From assembly GCA_964591455.1 (NCBI GenBank), contig CAZQDZ010000003.1, positions 129,112 to 193,111 of the forward strand: DNA of 64,000 nucleotides, written 5' to 3'. The notes below the pieces were generated by a model that was not told the origin of the DNA, did no database searches, and saw nothing but the letters and a program-made list of their open reading frames with translations. A program made the position numbers and the translations under genes. This DNA is from RFSX01 sp964591455. Lineage in GTDB: Bacteria; Bacteroidota; Bacteroidia; Chitinophagales; Saprospiraceae. Shown here piece after piece: positions 17,638 to 26,645 of the stretch; position 1 is the stretch's first letter, and every line of letters begins with the position of its first letter.

Positions 17638-18902
17638 TAATAATAGTCCTCTTTCTTGACACTATATTCCTTCCTTAATATCTGTAGTTGTTCTATTTTG
17701 CTGGTTGGTTTATCAATCATCTTTAATGTAAAATAATACGCCAAGCAGTCTTGTATAGCCATATCAGGATAATCATTATCGCGCATATGATGTAGGTACT
17801 TCATGAGTCTAAATGCATCAAACCAATTATACCATTTCTTTATACGTCCTAGCCTGTCCAAAGTAGAGTTCTTAATCGAATCAATTTCTTTTGTGTATCC
17901 TATACTCTCAAAGAACTCAATAAGAGTATTGGCATGCTCTTCGGAGCTCACCTCCATCTCATCTTCACTTATAAGTATCAACTCAATTCTCCTAAGAAAT
18001 CCACCTAACAAGACAAAAGATTCAGGGTGATAACTCTTTCCTCTCCTAGTTTCTGTGCTCATGTATTGTAGGATGGCTTTTCCAGTTCCGAATGGCACTC
18101 TTTGCGATACTCTAGACGAAGGCAGTACAGTAGTAGAAGAGATGTCTCTAAGATTCCAGGTTTTAGTATACTTATGCAAGAAATAAAAATCCTCGCCTGC
18201 TTGTTTGATAGGCATGCCTCCTTCTTTGGCGTAGGCGAATGCTCTGACTGCCATGGCACTTCCTACGGTTTGGTAAGCAGATGGTAAGCTAATATGTCTT
18301 TGCATCCCTATGAAATAGCGAAGGTGTGATTCATAGAATATTATAGCATCCCTTTGACTGCCAGATACAGAATTTATATCATGAGCAAAATCAATAGTGC
18401 CAGCCTCAAAGCTTGGGTCTTTTTCGAATGATTGTAGGATTGAATCTAGGTAGCCCTCCTGAACTAAGGTATCAGCATCCAGGCATACAATAAGTCCATT
18501 TGTGTTGGCATCTAGAAATCGTAGATAGGCACCATCCATAATGAGTTTTCTTGCTAGTCCTACTCCAGCTTTTTTGCTGCTCAATTCTAATATCTCCACA
18601 TACAACTGAATATTGGGTACATTATTCGACTTTATATATGCAGCTAACTCATTATAGATAGACTGAGATGCATTCTTAACTGATATTGGGTCAGTAGACT
18701 TATAATTGACTAGTATAAGCACTTCAACATCGTGCAGATGACAGCCTATGGATAGACTATCTAGAACCAAACGGAAAGATGCCCAACTCTCATCATACAC
18801 CGGAATTGTTATAATAGCTTCTGGTAATGTAGGCCTCCAATCAATAGACTCATAAATGCGATGGTCACATCTTTTATCTTTGTATTTATTCAGATACTTC
18901 AT
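17586..18902 (-). CDS. Family 2-like glycosyltransferase
   Basis: 438 residues, cytoplasmic, no membrane segment. The GT-A fold is visible in AIITIPVYDESWASFRLVLDSL (nucleotide-binding start), LIVCLDADTLVQEGYL (the DxD metal site) and GEDFYFLHKYTK (acceptor/catalytic region). Sugar donor and acceptor are unknown. The C-terminal ~130 residues are helical and charged and not typical of minimal GT2 enzymes. It is divergent from the WbqC gene, another polysaccharide-related family, with 27 bases between, so they may share a surface-glycan role. The 3' end overlaps miaE by 52 bases. Confidence 0.78.
   Translation of the reverse strand: MKYLNKYKDKRCDHRIYESIDWRPTLPEAIITIPVYDESWASFRLVLDSLSIGCHLHDVEVLILVNYKSTDPISVKNASQSIYNELAAYIKSNNVPNIQLYVEILELSSKKAGVGLARKLIMDGAYLRFLDANTNGLIVCLDADTLVQEGYLDSILQSFEKDPSFEAGTIDFAHDINSVSGSQRDAIIFYESHLRYFIGMQRHISLPSAYQTVGSAMAVRAFAYAKEGGMPIKQAGEDFYFLHKYTKTWNLRDISSTTVLPSSRVSQRVPFGTGKAILQYMSTETRRGKSYHPESFVLLGGFLRRIELILISEDEMEVSSEEHANTLIEFFESIGYTKEIDSIKNSTLDRLGRIKKWYNWFDAFRLMKYLHHMRDNDYPDMAIQDCLAYYFTLKMIDKPTSKIEQLQILRKEYSVKKEDYYYQWRADLISRLSNTSAS
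18875..18882 (+). promoter_or_regulatory. WbqC-gene -7 box (TATCTTTG)
   Basis: Exact TAnnTTTG match inside the first codons of the divergent glycosyltransferase gene. Predicted transcription start near 18888, about 40 bases before the GTG start at 18930. Confidence 0.45.
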
Positions 18903-18929
18903 TTCAGTCTATATTCGCTATCCTAAGCC

Positions 18930-19532
18930 GTGAAGATAAAAGATAAAGTCATCCTCCCAATCAGCTATTTTGGACCTGTTCAGTATTACAGGATAGCACA
19001 CCATTTTCAGTCTACTATCGAGGCATGCGAAAATTTCCAGAAGCGAACCGTAAGGAATAGAACAACAATACTATCACCTAATGGACCACAGCATCTATCC
19101 ATACCCTTACTAAAAGGAAAGACAACACTACCCATATCGGAAGTAAAAGTTGCATATCATCATGATTGGCAAATACAACATTTGCGTAGTATAAAGACGG
19201 CCTATGGGTCTGCGCCATATTTTGAGTTTTATATCGATGTTATAGAGTCAATAATAATGGCTAAGTATGCTCATCTGATTGACTTTAATATGGCAACTAC
19301 GAGCTGGATATGTGATTGTTTGAATATAAGTGTACCACCGTATACAACCATTTACACCAGAGAAATTGATAAAACGACAATTGATTGGAGAAAACAATCT
19401 GTTGTGTGGAAGGCTACAGAACTTAAATATACTCAGGTGTTCGACGCCAAATTTGGGTTTGTGAATGAGCTTAGTATTCTTGACTTGATCTTTAACTTAG
19501 GCCCAGAAGGGTCTGTTATTGTGAAGGCTTAA
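18930..19532 (+). CDS. WbqC family protein
   Basis: 200 residues. The sequence opens with ILPISYFGPVQYYRIAHH and carries the family blocks EACENFQKRTVRNRT, GPQHLSIPLLKG and HLRSIKTAYGSAPYFEFY. WbqC-like proteins occur in O-antigen and surface-polysaccharide loci; their exact chemistry is not established. Starts at GTG 18930. Divergent from the glycosyltransferase and followed 46 bases later by the dynamin-like GTPase gene, which has its own promoter. Confidence 0.85.
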   Translation: MKIKDKVILPISYFGPVQYYRIAHHFQSTIEACENFQKRTVRNRTTILSPNGPQHLSIPLLKGKTTLPISEVKVAYHHDWQIQHLRSIKTAYGSAPYFEFYIDVIESIIMAKYAHLIDFNMATTSWICDCLNISVPPYTTIYTREIDKTTIDWRKQSVVWKATELKYTQVFDAKFGFVNELSILDLIFNLGPEGSVIVKA

Positions 19533-19536
19533 ATAT

Positions 19537-19544
19537 TACTTTTG
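19537..19544 (+). promoter_or_regulatory. Dynamin-gene -7 box (TACTTTTG)
   Basis: Exact TAnnTTTG match just after the WbqC stop. Predicted start near 19550, 28 bases before the ATG at 19579. Confidence 0.5.
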
Positions 19545-19578
19545 TAGAATTTTGCGTCATAACATATAATAACGATAT

Positions 19579-21318
19579 ATGAAGAGCTTAATTGATAGTC
19601 AATCAGAGGAATCTAAGAAGCGGTTAGAAACAGCAGTGGATTCATTGTATGCCATTACAGTTAAGATAGGTCATAGTGAACTCCAAAATACGGTTAGTGA
19701 CATAAGAGACAGGATAGATGATCCATTTATGTTTGTTATTGTAGGTGAGGTAAAAGCTGGTAAATCAAGCTTTATCAATGCTTTGCTGGATGCCGATAAA
19801 GAAATCTGTAAAGTGGCAGCATCTCCAATGACGGATACAATACAACAAATTGTCTATGGAGAGACTGAGACCATTAGTGAGATAAACCAATATTTAAATA
19901 GAATCACTCAACCAGTTGAGATTCTTAAGGACATAGCTATTGTAGACACACCTGGCACAAACACTATTGTAGACCATCATCAGGAAATAACAGAGAAATT
20001 TATTCCAGCTTCTGATTTGATTGTATTTGTTTTCGAATCTAAAAACCCTTATCGCCAATCTGCATGGCAATTTTTTGATTTCATCAAGAATGAGTGGCGA
20101 AAGAAAATCATATTCATCCTTCAGCAGAAAGACCTAATGCAGCCTGATGACTTGATAACAAATATCAATGGGGTGAAGGAATATGCTGAGAAGAATGGTA
20201 TCTCAGCGCCAAATGTATTTCCAGTCAGCGCATTAATGGAATTGAGTGGAGAGAAAGAAGAAAGTGGATTTATACCAGTTCGCCAATTTATATATGATAA
20301 TATCACAGGAGGTAAAGCACCTTATCTCAAGCTAATAAATAATGCTGATACAGCGCTTAATATAAACGACAAGATATATCGGGGTGTCATATTGAGGAAA
20401 GAACAATACGACTCAGACCTGAGATTTCGAAATGATATCAAAGAAACGTTAGACCACCAAGAAGCTAAGACTAATAGACAGGTATCTATTCTAGTAGAAA
20501 ACCTCATAGCTAGCTATGATAAGATAACCAGTCGAAAAAGATCAGAGTTAACTCAAGGAAGTGGTGTTTTCAAAATGCTAAGACGTTCTATTACATCTCG
20601 TTTTGGAAAGAATGATTCTCCAAAAGTTTGGCTTGAGTCAATTGCTATAGACTTAGAAACAGACTTGAATACAGAGTTTAAGTCAAAGCTTCAAGATGGT
20701 GTTATAGATATTTCAGATAGTATCCAGAGTATGGGTAAATTAATAGATTCCAAGATTAAGAATAGTGAGACTATTCTAAAAGATGATCATGAAATATTCT
20801 CTGATATCGCTGAACGTAGAGCCAATGTACTTAGAGATTTACAGCAAGCTTTTTCTGGGTTTCTTAATAGCTCAGATAATTTTTATGATAAGGAATTAAT
20901 CCAAGGAGCAAGCGAGATTGCACCAAACTTAGCGAAAGGAGGTGGCATGGCTATTATTGGAATAGTTCTTACTACATTGACTAACACGATGATAGTAGAT
21001 GTGACGGGTGGGATATTAACCGCTATCGGATTTGTTTTTGCGGGAGTGACGGTAGGGCTTAATAGAAGTAAGATTCTAAAAGGTTATGATAAGGAAGTGA
21101 ATAATGGAAGAGAAAGAATAAGACAAGAAATTACAGAAAAGCTAAACAGCTATACTGCCAGAATAAAACAAAAGATAGATAATAATTTTTTCAAGTTTGA
21201 TAAGTTGCTCGAAGAAGAACAAGAGACATTGGACTATTTAGAATCCGAACATGAAAGAATAATCAATGAAATAAATGATGTAAAGAAAGATGTGAAAAAT
21301 TCAATTCAAAATATATAA
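19579..21318 (+). CDS. Bacterial dynamin-like GTPase
   Basis: 579 residues. GTPase motifs: G1 GEVKAGKSS at residues 56-64, switch Thr in PMTDTIQQIVYG, G3 DTPGTN at 123-128, and G4 LQQKDLM. A long helical middle region follows, then a hydrophobic hairpin at about residues 453-495 (GGMAIIGIVLTTL, GGILTAIGFVFAGVTVGL) that should insert in the membrane, then a coiled-coil tail. This is the bacterial dynamin-like layout, proteins that bind and remodel membranes. Many are encoded as tandem pairs; here only one copy is present. Transcription probably ends at the hairpin at 21336-21372. Confidence 0.85.
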   Translation: MKSLIDSQSEESKKRLETAVDSLYAITVKIGHSELQNTVSDIRDRIDDPFMFVIVGEVKAGKSSFINALLDADKEICKVAASPMTDTIQQIVYGETETISEINQYLNRITQPVEILKDIAIVDTPGTNTIVDHHQEITEKFIPASDLIVFVFESKNPYRQSAWQFFDFIKNEWRKKIIFILQQKDLMQPDDLITNINGVKEYAEKNGISAPNVFPVSALMELSGEKEESGFIPVRQFIYDNITGGKAPYLKLINNADTALNINDKIYRGVILRKEQYDSDLRFRNDIKETLDHQEAKTNRQVSILVENLIASYDKITSRKRSELTQGSGVFKMLRRSITSRFGKNDSPKVWLESIAIDLETDLNTEFKSKLQDGVIDISDSIQSMGKLIDSKIKNSETILKDDHEIFSDIAERRANVLRDLQQAFSGFLNSSDNFYDKELIQGASEIAPNLAKGGGMAIIGIVLTTLTNTMIVDVTGGILTAIGFVFAGVTVGLNRSKILKGYDKEVNNGRERIRQEITEKLNSYTARIKQKIDNNFFKFDKLLEEEQETLDYLESEHERIINEINDVKKDVKNSIQNI

Positions 21319-21335
21319 TAGAGCTGAAAGAAATT

Positions 21336-21372
21336 AAAAAGGGCAATCAAATTAATTTGATTGCCCTTTTTT
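21336..21372. terminator. Bidirectional intrinsic terminator
   Basis: GGGCAATCAAATT and AATTTGATTGCCC form a 13-bp perfect stem with almost no loop, flanked by an A run on the left and a T run on the right. It lies between the convergent dynamin and repeat-protein genes and can serve both strands. Confidence 0.9.
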
Positions 21373-21389
21373 AATCTTGAATACTTGGT

Positions 21390-24300
21390 TTACATTTTGC
21401 TAAATGCTTTAGTAACCTCATTCTGTCCAGAAATCATTTTTACGTGATAGAAACCAGTAGAGAACTCAGATACATCAACTTGAATTGGATCGTTGTGTAT
21501 TGAGTAACTACCTAAAATCTGACCAAAGCTATTATATAGAATAACTTCTGATCCAAAATTGGATGGTTGATTATTCATTATAGTCATCATACTGGTAGTA
21601 GGATTAGGATATATTGTTATGTCCGTAGCATAATTACTCATAACCTCTTCATCCACTTCTTCAACAACGCATGCTTCCTTATTTATCATTACTCCATTGG
21701 AGAATGAAACATTACCTCTTATGTCTGAAATAATATTTCCTACATCCATGTTGAGTATTTCACCATTGAAACTGATATGGTAAATGAAAACTCTGCCAGG
21801 AGCAGTCCCTTCAAAATCATAAGGGAAGTTTTCAGGTACATCGATAATTTGGCCTTGGATGTTAGTTATAATCCAAGCTGACGATAATCCTGAATTCTGT
21901 GTTAATTCTATATCTATTATATCAGCTATACCATCATCAATACAATGAGATTCCTGTGTAAATCCATTTAGTGTCGTGATACTACCACCCGAAACTAGAG
22001 GGCTAGCACAATCAGCACCTGTATTTCTTGAAACAGCTACAGCGTTTGATAAAGAATAGCATCCTTGGAATTCATCTATGTTACCTCCTGCAGTAAGACC
22101 TTCAAGTCCATTAAGGAAAGCAATATTATAGATGTTACAAACGCCAGGTCCTTGGCCTTCAAGATTGAAAGGTGGCCCAGAAGGAAGTGCTAGAATATTT
22201 CCTGCATCATCAGTAATAATCCACTGAAGGTTAGGTCCATTTGATTCTGTTACTGTGACGTCTATAAAATCATCTTCACCATCATCAGCGCATATCTCAG
22301 TTGTTGTACCGCCTCCTGTAAGAGAAACAGATCCTCCGTTCAATGCACCAGAACAGTTAGTAGTTATAGATAGGTTATCTATATCCCAAGCTGATGCCGG
22401 AGCGCCAACAATACCTGCTGTGCAATAACCCAATAATTCGAAACTAAATACTGACTCAGATGTCACAGTGAAATTTGGATTAGAGCTGAAATCAAAAGTT
22501 TCAAGAGTAAAGTCAGGACTTGTCGCTATGTCAGTTTGTCTGTAAATCTCTTGCCCATCCCTAAGTACTCTTACACCGTACTGTGTAGGAAAGTTATTAG
22601 GTCCACTAATACCATTTAACCAAATGAAATTTAGTGGCGCAGCTTCATAGAAATTTAATGTAGAGATAGCTCCAATGCCATTGCTTCCTGGGGTGACTGT
22701 CACATCAAATCTAATGGCATAATCACTATCAGCTTGATATGTACAATCCTCCTGTGAAGAAACGCATACAGCAATTGTCCCTCCTACTCCAGGAGTACAA
22801 GAATGAGGGAAATTCATAGGATCTCTTCTGTAAATTGTAGAAGCAGAAAATCTTGTACAACCAGCACCATTACTAATAACTGGTACAAACTCATCATAAT
22901 CAAACTGCGTAGTACCTGTCAATGCAGAGCACGCATCCATATTATAGATTACAGTTGAGTTAGAACCCATAGAATCGAAATCAAATCGATTAACTATTAT
23001 AGAGTTTGATAAATCAAAGCAACCCGCTAGGTTAGCAATGTTGCCTCCTACCATCAAGCCATCAAGAGAGCCTGCGAAATTTACATTATAAATATTACAT
23101 ATGCCTACTCCTGTCGGTTCAAAATCAAACGGCAGTGAAGTCGGCAATGCAAGTATGTTACCTAAATCATCCGTAATAATTATTCTATTATCTCCTGTGT
23201 TATTAGCACCAGATACAATAACATCTATAGGGTCAGCGATACCATCTGATACACAGATTGTAACATTGGTTTCTCCTCCTGTAGTAGTTATAGATCCACC
23301 CTCTGTGACACTTCTGAAGACTGTAATGAAATTCGATAGGCTAAAGCAACCATCTAGTCCTGAAATGTTTTGTCCAGTGGACAATCCATTTATAGCATCA
23401 TTGTAGCCAACATTATAAATACGACAAATCCCAGCACCTGTTCCAGCAAAATCAAATGAAGTAACATCACCTGGCAATGCAAGTATATTACCCATGTTGT
23501 CTGTTATAATTATTCCTGTATTATCAGATAGCACACCTGATACTTCAAAATTGACTATATCTGGAATATTATCTTCTAGACAAACACTAACACCAGTATT
23601 TCCGTCAGTTGTCGCTAAGCTTCCTCCACTAGCAGATTCTTTATTTATTTGAATCATATTAGACAAGGCGAAACACCCTGAAAATCCGTTTATGTTGCTG
23701 CCTATAGTAAGTCCGCCTATACCATTTTCGAAAGATAGGCTACTTAGAAAACAAGTACCTTCTGGGAAGCCTTCAAATGAAAACGGTGATCCATTAGGCA
23801 GTCCAATGATACTACCATTGGCATCAGAAATTATCCATCTCTGGAATCCGCCAGAATTACCTGTTAAAGTAGCCTCTATCATGTCCTCTTCACCATCGTT
23901 ACATACATTTATATTGCCACCAAGTGGTGAAGAAACAGTACCCGCTGTTGTGCTAAATTTATTAACTCTAATTTGATTAGAGAAATCAAGGCAATCCCCT
24001 GTGATATTATTGATATTACCTCCTACTACTGCTCCACTTACACCATTTGCATATGCGAGGTGAGTTATATTGTAATTGCCATCACCAAATGTTGAAAAAT
24101 CAATATTAGGGTCATTAGAAGTAGCCACAATATTTCCATTCAAGTCCGAAATAAGGAATATAGAATTATCACCTATATTTCTTACTAAATCTACACTTAT
24201 TAACTGTGATGAAGAATTAGCGCATATGTCAATGAATGTAAATCCGTTATCGGTAATAGTCCCACCTGAAGCTCTATTTTTAGTTATTGTTATTGAGTTA

Positions 24301-26276
24301 GATAAATCAAAGCAACCTTCAAATTCTGAAATGTTTTGACCTAAGAATAGACCTCTAAATGAATCTTCAAAGCTCAAAAATCTAACGATACAAACTGGAC
24401 CTACAGTTGGGTCAAGTAAGAATGGTGGGTCATTAGGAAGAGCAATAACAGTTCCATTGGCATCAGTAAATATCCATCTTCCAAACTCTCCTTGATTTCC
24501 AGATAAACTTACATCTATTGGTTCTGACACAACACCTTCTATACAAACTTCAAAACTATCTCCAAGTGGAGATGTAATAGTTCCACCTTCTGCTAGCTCC
24601 TTGTCAATAATCACTGAATTTGATATATCGAAACAAGTACCACTTAAGTTATTGATATTACTACCTACTGTTAAGCCATTTAGTGTTCCACTCCAACTAA
24701 CATTATAAAAACGAAATGCTCCAGAATCGAATCCTGAGAAATCGAATGGAATCATTGGGTTTGCATCTATTATAACTCCATTCTCATCTGCAAGTACGAT
24801 TTGGTTATTATCACCTCTAACATTATTAACCACTAGGTCAACAATATTACTTGTCCCATTGCCTTCACATATATTGATAAATGAAAATCCGTTACTTCCT
24901 AATACACCTCCTTCAACACTTTCCTTTGTAATTACAATCGGGTTAGATAAGGTGAAGCAATCTCCAGATAGGCTATTTATATTACTGCCTATTGCAAATC
25001 CTGCTAGATTACCGACAAAGCTTACATTTTGTATAATGCATTGTGCATTTGAAAACTGAGATAAGTCGAATGGTGGGGCACTAGGTAAGCCGATAATATT
25101 GCCAAGGTCATTCGTAATAACCCATCTATTCATTCCATTTCCACCGGTTATACTTACATCTATAGGCGAAGAATTATTTGCACAAATTGTAGTGCCAGAA
25201 GTAGTAGATATTGTAGCTGGTGAAGCTGACATTCTATTCACACTGACAGGATTAGACAAGTCAAAACATCCATCAAAGTCAGCCATATTAGCCCCAGCAG
25301 TTAGGCCATTCAGTGTGCCTTCGTAAGCAACAAACCAAATCTGACAAATACCAGGACCTGCACCTTCAAAATCAAATGGAGGTCCTCCAGTTGGTACAGT
25401 AATGATATTACCCATATCATCTGTGATGAAAAAACTTCCATTTGTAGAAGAATTTCCAACTAGGTCAACATTTACTGGTGCACCAGCTCCCGTTCCCACA
25501 CACACTGATGTAGATACTGCACCATTAGGAAGAGATAATGAACCACCATCTATAATAGTACCACATGAGCTTTCTATGCTAATCTCATCTAAATCCCATG
25601 CATTAACTAGTGAACCATTACCTACTAAACAATATCCGATAAATTCGAAAGTAAATACAGATGTTTCTGTTACTGTGAATTCTGGATTATCTAAGAAGCT
25701 AAATGATTCTCTTGTCCAGTCATTTGTTGTTGCATTATCAGCAGATCTGAATACTTCTACACCGTCTTTTAAGACTCTTACACCATATAGTGTTGGAAAG
25801 TTATTTAAACCAGTTTCTCCGTCAATCCAGTTGTACTCTATTGGTGCTTGCTCATAAAATGACAAACTACTTAGTGTTCCGCTGCCGTCTGAACCTGGGA
25901 CTACTTGGACATCAATAAGTACTGATCTCATATGTCCTGCTGGGAAAGTACAGTCTGCTACTGAACTCACACACATTGCAGAGCCTAAAATACCAGGCGT
26001 ACATGAATGGGGATTTCTTAAGGGTTCCTCTCTTCTTAAAGAATTATTGAGAATGCTCATTTGTAAACAAGCGTCAGAGTTATTGATTACAGGAATAAAT
26101 TCTGAGTAATCTGTATTGGTGTTCTGAGCTGGGAATGAACTACAGGCATCCATATCAAAGTTCATATTTGAAGTTGTAAACGTACCGTTTACAGGTGTGG
26201 ATGCTGAAATCTCTGAAAACAGGGTTGTTGTTACTAGCAATACTGCCAGACAACACTGACCAATTAATTTCGTCAT
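21390..26276 (-). CDS. Giant secreted repeat protein with T9SS type A sorting domain
   Basis: 1,628 residues from ATG 26274-26276, which gives a good signal peptide (MTKLIGQCCLAVLLVTTTLF); an upstream in-frame start would add 12 residues. Order of parts: module A (~200 residues, from MDACSSFP to SCGTI), eight copies of a ~107-residue repeat R, a second module A (NMDACSAL onward, SCTPG..CVSS.DCT shared), two more R copies, then a sorting domain (ITIYPNPTTSMM, VDVSEFSTGFYHVKM). Each R unit has GGSIT, one Cys, ITDDxGNILALP, PPFDFEGxGxG and GCFDLSN. Related repeats occur in other Saprospirales secreted proteins; I know no function for them. Surface structural or adhesive role is inferred only from architecture. 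Confidence 0.85.
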   Translation of the reverse strand: MTKLIGQCCLAVLLVTTTLFSEISASTPVNGTFTTSNMNFDMDACSSFPAQNTNTDYSEFIPVINNSDACLQMSILNNSLRREEPLRNPHSCTPGILGSAMCVSSVADCTFPAGHMRSVLIDVQVVPGSDGSGTLSSLSFYEQAPIEYNWIDGETGLNNFPTLYGVRVLKDGVEVFRSADNATTNDWTRESFSFLDNPEFTVTETSVFTFEFIGYCLVGNGSLVNAWDLDEISIESSCGTIIDGGSLSLPNGAVSTSVCVGTGAGAPVNVDLVGNSSTNGSFFITDDMGNIITVPTGGPPFDFEGAGPGICQIWFVAYEGTLNGLTAGANMADFDGCFDLSNPVSVNRMSASPATISTTSGTTICANNSSPIDVSITGGNGMNRWVITNDLGNIIGLPSAPPFDLSQFSNAQCIIQNVSFVGNLAGFAIGSNINSLSGDCFTLSNPIVITKESVEGGVLGSNGFSFINICEGNGTSNIVDLVVNNVRGDNNQIVLADENGVIIDANPMIPFDFSGFDSGAFRFYNVSWSGTLNGLTVGSNINNLSGTCFDISNSVIIDKELAEGGTITSPLGDSFEVCIEGVVSEPIDVSLSGNQGEFGRWIFTDANGTVIALPNDPPFLLDPTVGPVCIVRFLSFEDSFRGLFLGQNISEFEGCFDLSNSITITKNRASGGTITDNGFTFIDICANSSSQLISVDLVRNIGDNSIFLISDLNGNIVATSNDPNIDFSTFGDGNYNITHLAYANGVSGAVVGGNINNITGDCLDFSNQIRVNKFSTTAGTVSSPLGGNINVCNDGEEDMIEATLTGNSGGFQRWIISDANGSIIGLPNGSPFSFEGFPEGTCFLSSLSFENGIGGLTIGSNINGFSGCFALSNMIQINKESASGGSLATTDGNTGVSVCLEDNIPDIVNFEVSGVLSDNTGIIITDNMGNILALPGDVTSFDFAGTGAGICRIYNVGYNDAINGLSTGQNISGLDGCFSLSNFITVFRSVTEGGSITTTGGETNVTICVSDGIADPIDVIVSGANNTGDNRIIITDDLGNILALPTSLPFDFEPTGVGICNIYNVNFAGSLDGLMVGGNIANLAGCFDLSNSIIVNRFDFDSMGSNSTVIYNMDACSALTGTTQFDYDEFVPVISNGAGCTRFSASTIYRRDPMNFPHSCTPGVGGTIAVCVSSQEDCTYQADSDYAIRFDVTVTPGSNGIGAISTLNFYEAAPLNFIWLNGISGPNNFPTQYGVRVLRDGQEIYRQTDIATSPDFTLETFDFSSNPNFTVTSESVFSFELLGYCTAGIVGAPASAWDIDNLSITTNCSGALNGGSVSLTGGGTTTEICADDGEDDFIDVTVTESNGPNLQWIITDDAGNILALPSGPPFNLEGQGPGVCNIYNIAFLNGLEGLTAGGNIDEFQGCYSLSNAVAVSRNTGADCASPLVSGGSITTLNGFTQESHCIDDGIADIIDIELTQNSGLSSAWIITNIQGQIIDVPENFPYDFEGTAPGRVFIYHISFNGEILNMDVGNIISDIRGNVSFSNGVMINKEACVVEEVDEEVMSNYATDITIYPNPTTSMMTIMNNQPSNFGSEVILYNSFGQILGSYSIHNDPIQVDVSEFSTGFYHVKMISGQNEVTKAFSKM
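21680..25560 (-). repeat. Ten copies of a ~320-bp coding repeat, interrupted by a non-repeat module
   Basis: Reading on the minus strand, units start near 25555, 25230, 24918, 24592, 24268, 23950, 23633, 23303 (copies 1-8), then 22338 and 21993 (copies 9-10). The gap from about 22985 to 22345 is the second module A. Copies diverge at base level but keep the GCFDLSN and DDxGNILALP cores in protein. Confidence 0.8.
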
Positions 26277-26645
26277 TTTACTTTTTATTAGTATAAAACT
26301 TAAACTTACCACTGTAAGTGTAAAAACTTCAATTTGATTCCAAAACGATGTTATTCGAATTAGACCTCTATTTCAATTATTTACATATGGAAAGTAATTT
26401 ATATATGAAAAAACATAAGAATTGACACTTGATAGCGAGTAAAAATAATACTTGCAATTCGATTATTAATGTCCTTAGAAAGAATCTAATAAGTTAATTT
26501 TTTTTCTAAGTATAAGTTATTATTATTGAATTAGTTATACATTAAGATATTGTAACATATATTAACTACATGATATAAGGTATTTTTAATATTACACTAC
26601 ATTTGAATGAATACAATATATTCTAGAAATAATAATCGAATTAGC
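26277..26645. other. A+T-rich divergent intergenic region
   Basis: 369 bases between the corrected starts of the repeat protein (minus) and the S46 peptidase (plus). Very A+T-rich. On the plus strand it holds one exact -7 box (26598-26605). On the minus strand only near matches (TAAGTTTT, TAAGTTTA around 26297-26312) are seen. No RNA gene or small gene recognised. Confidence 0.6.
26598..26605 (+). promoter_or_regulatory. S46 peptidase -7 box (TACATTTG)
   Basis: Exact TAnnTTTG match. Transcription would begin near 26611, downstream of the ATG at 26607, so that ATG cannot be the start; ATG 26646 fits and puts a signal peptide at the N-terminus. Confidence 0.5.
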
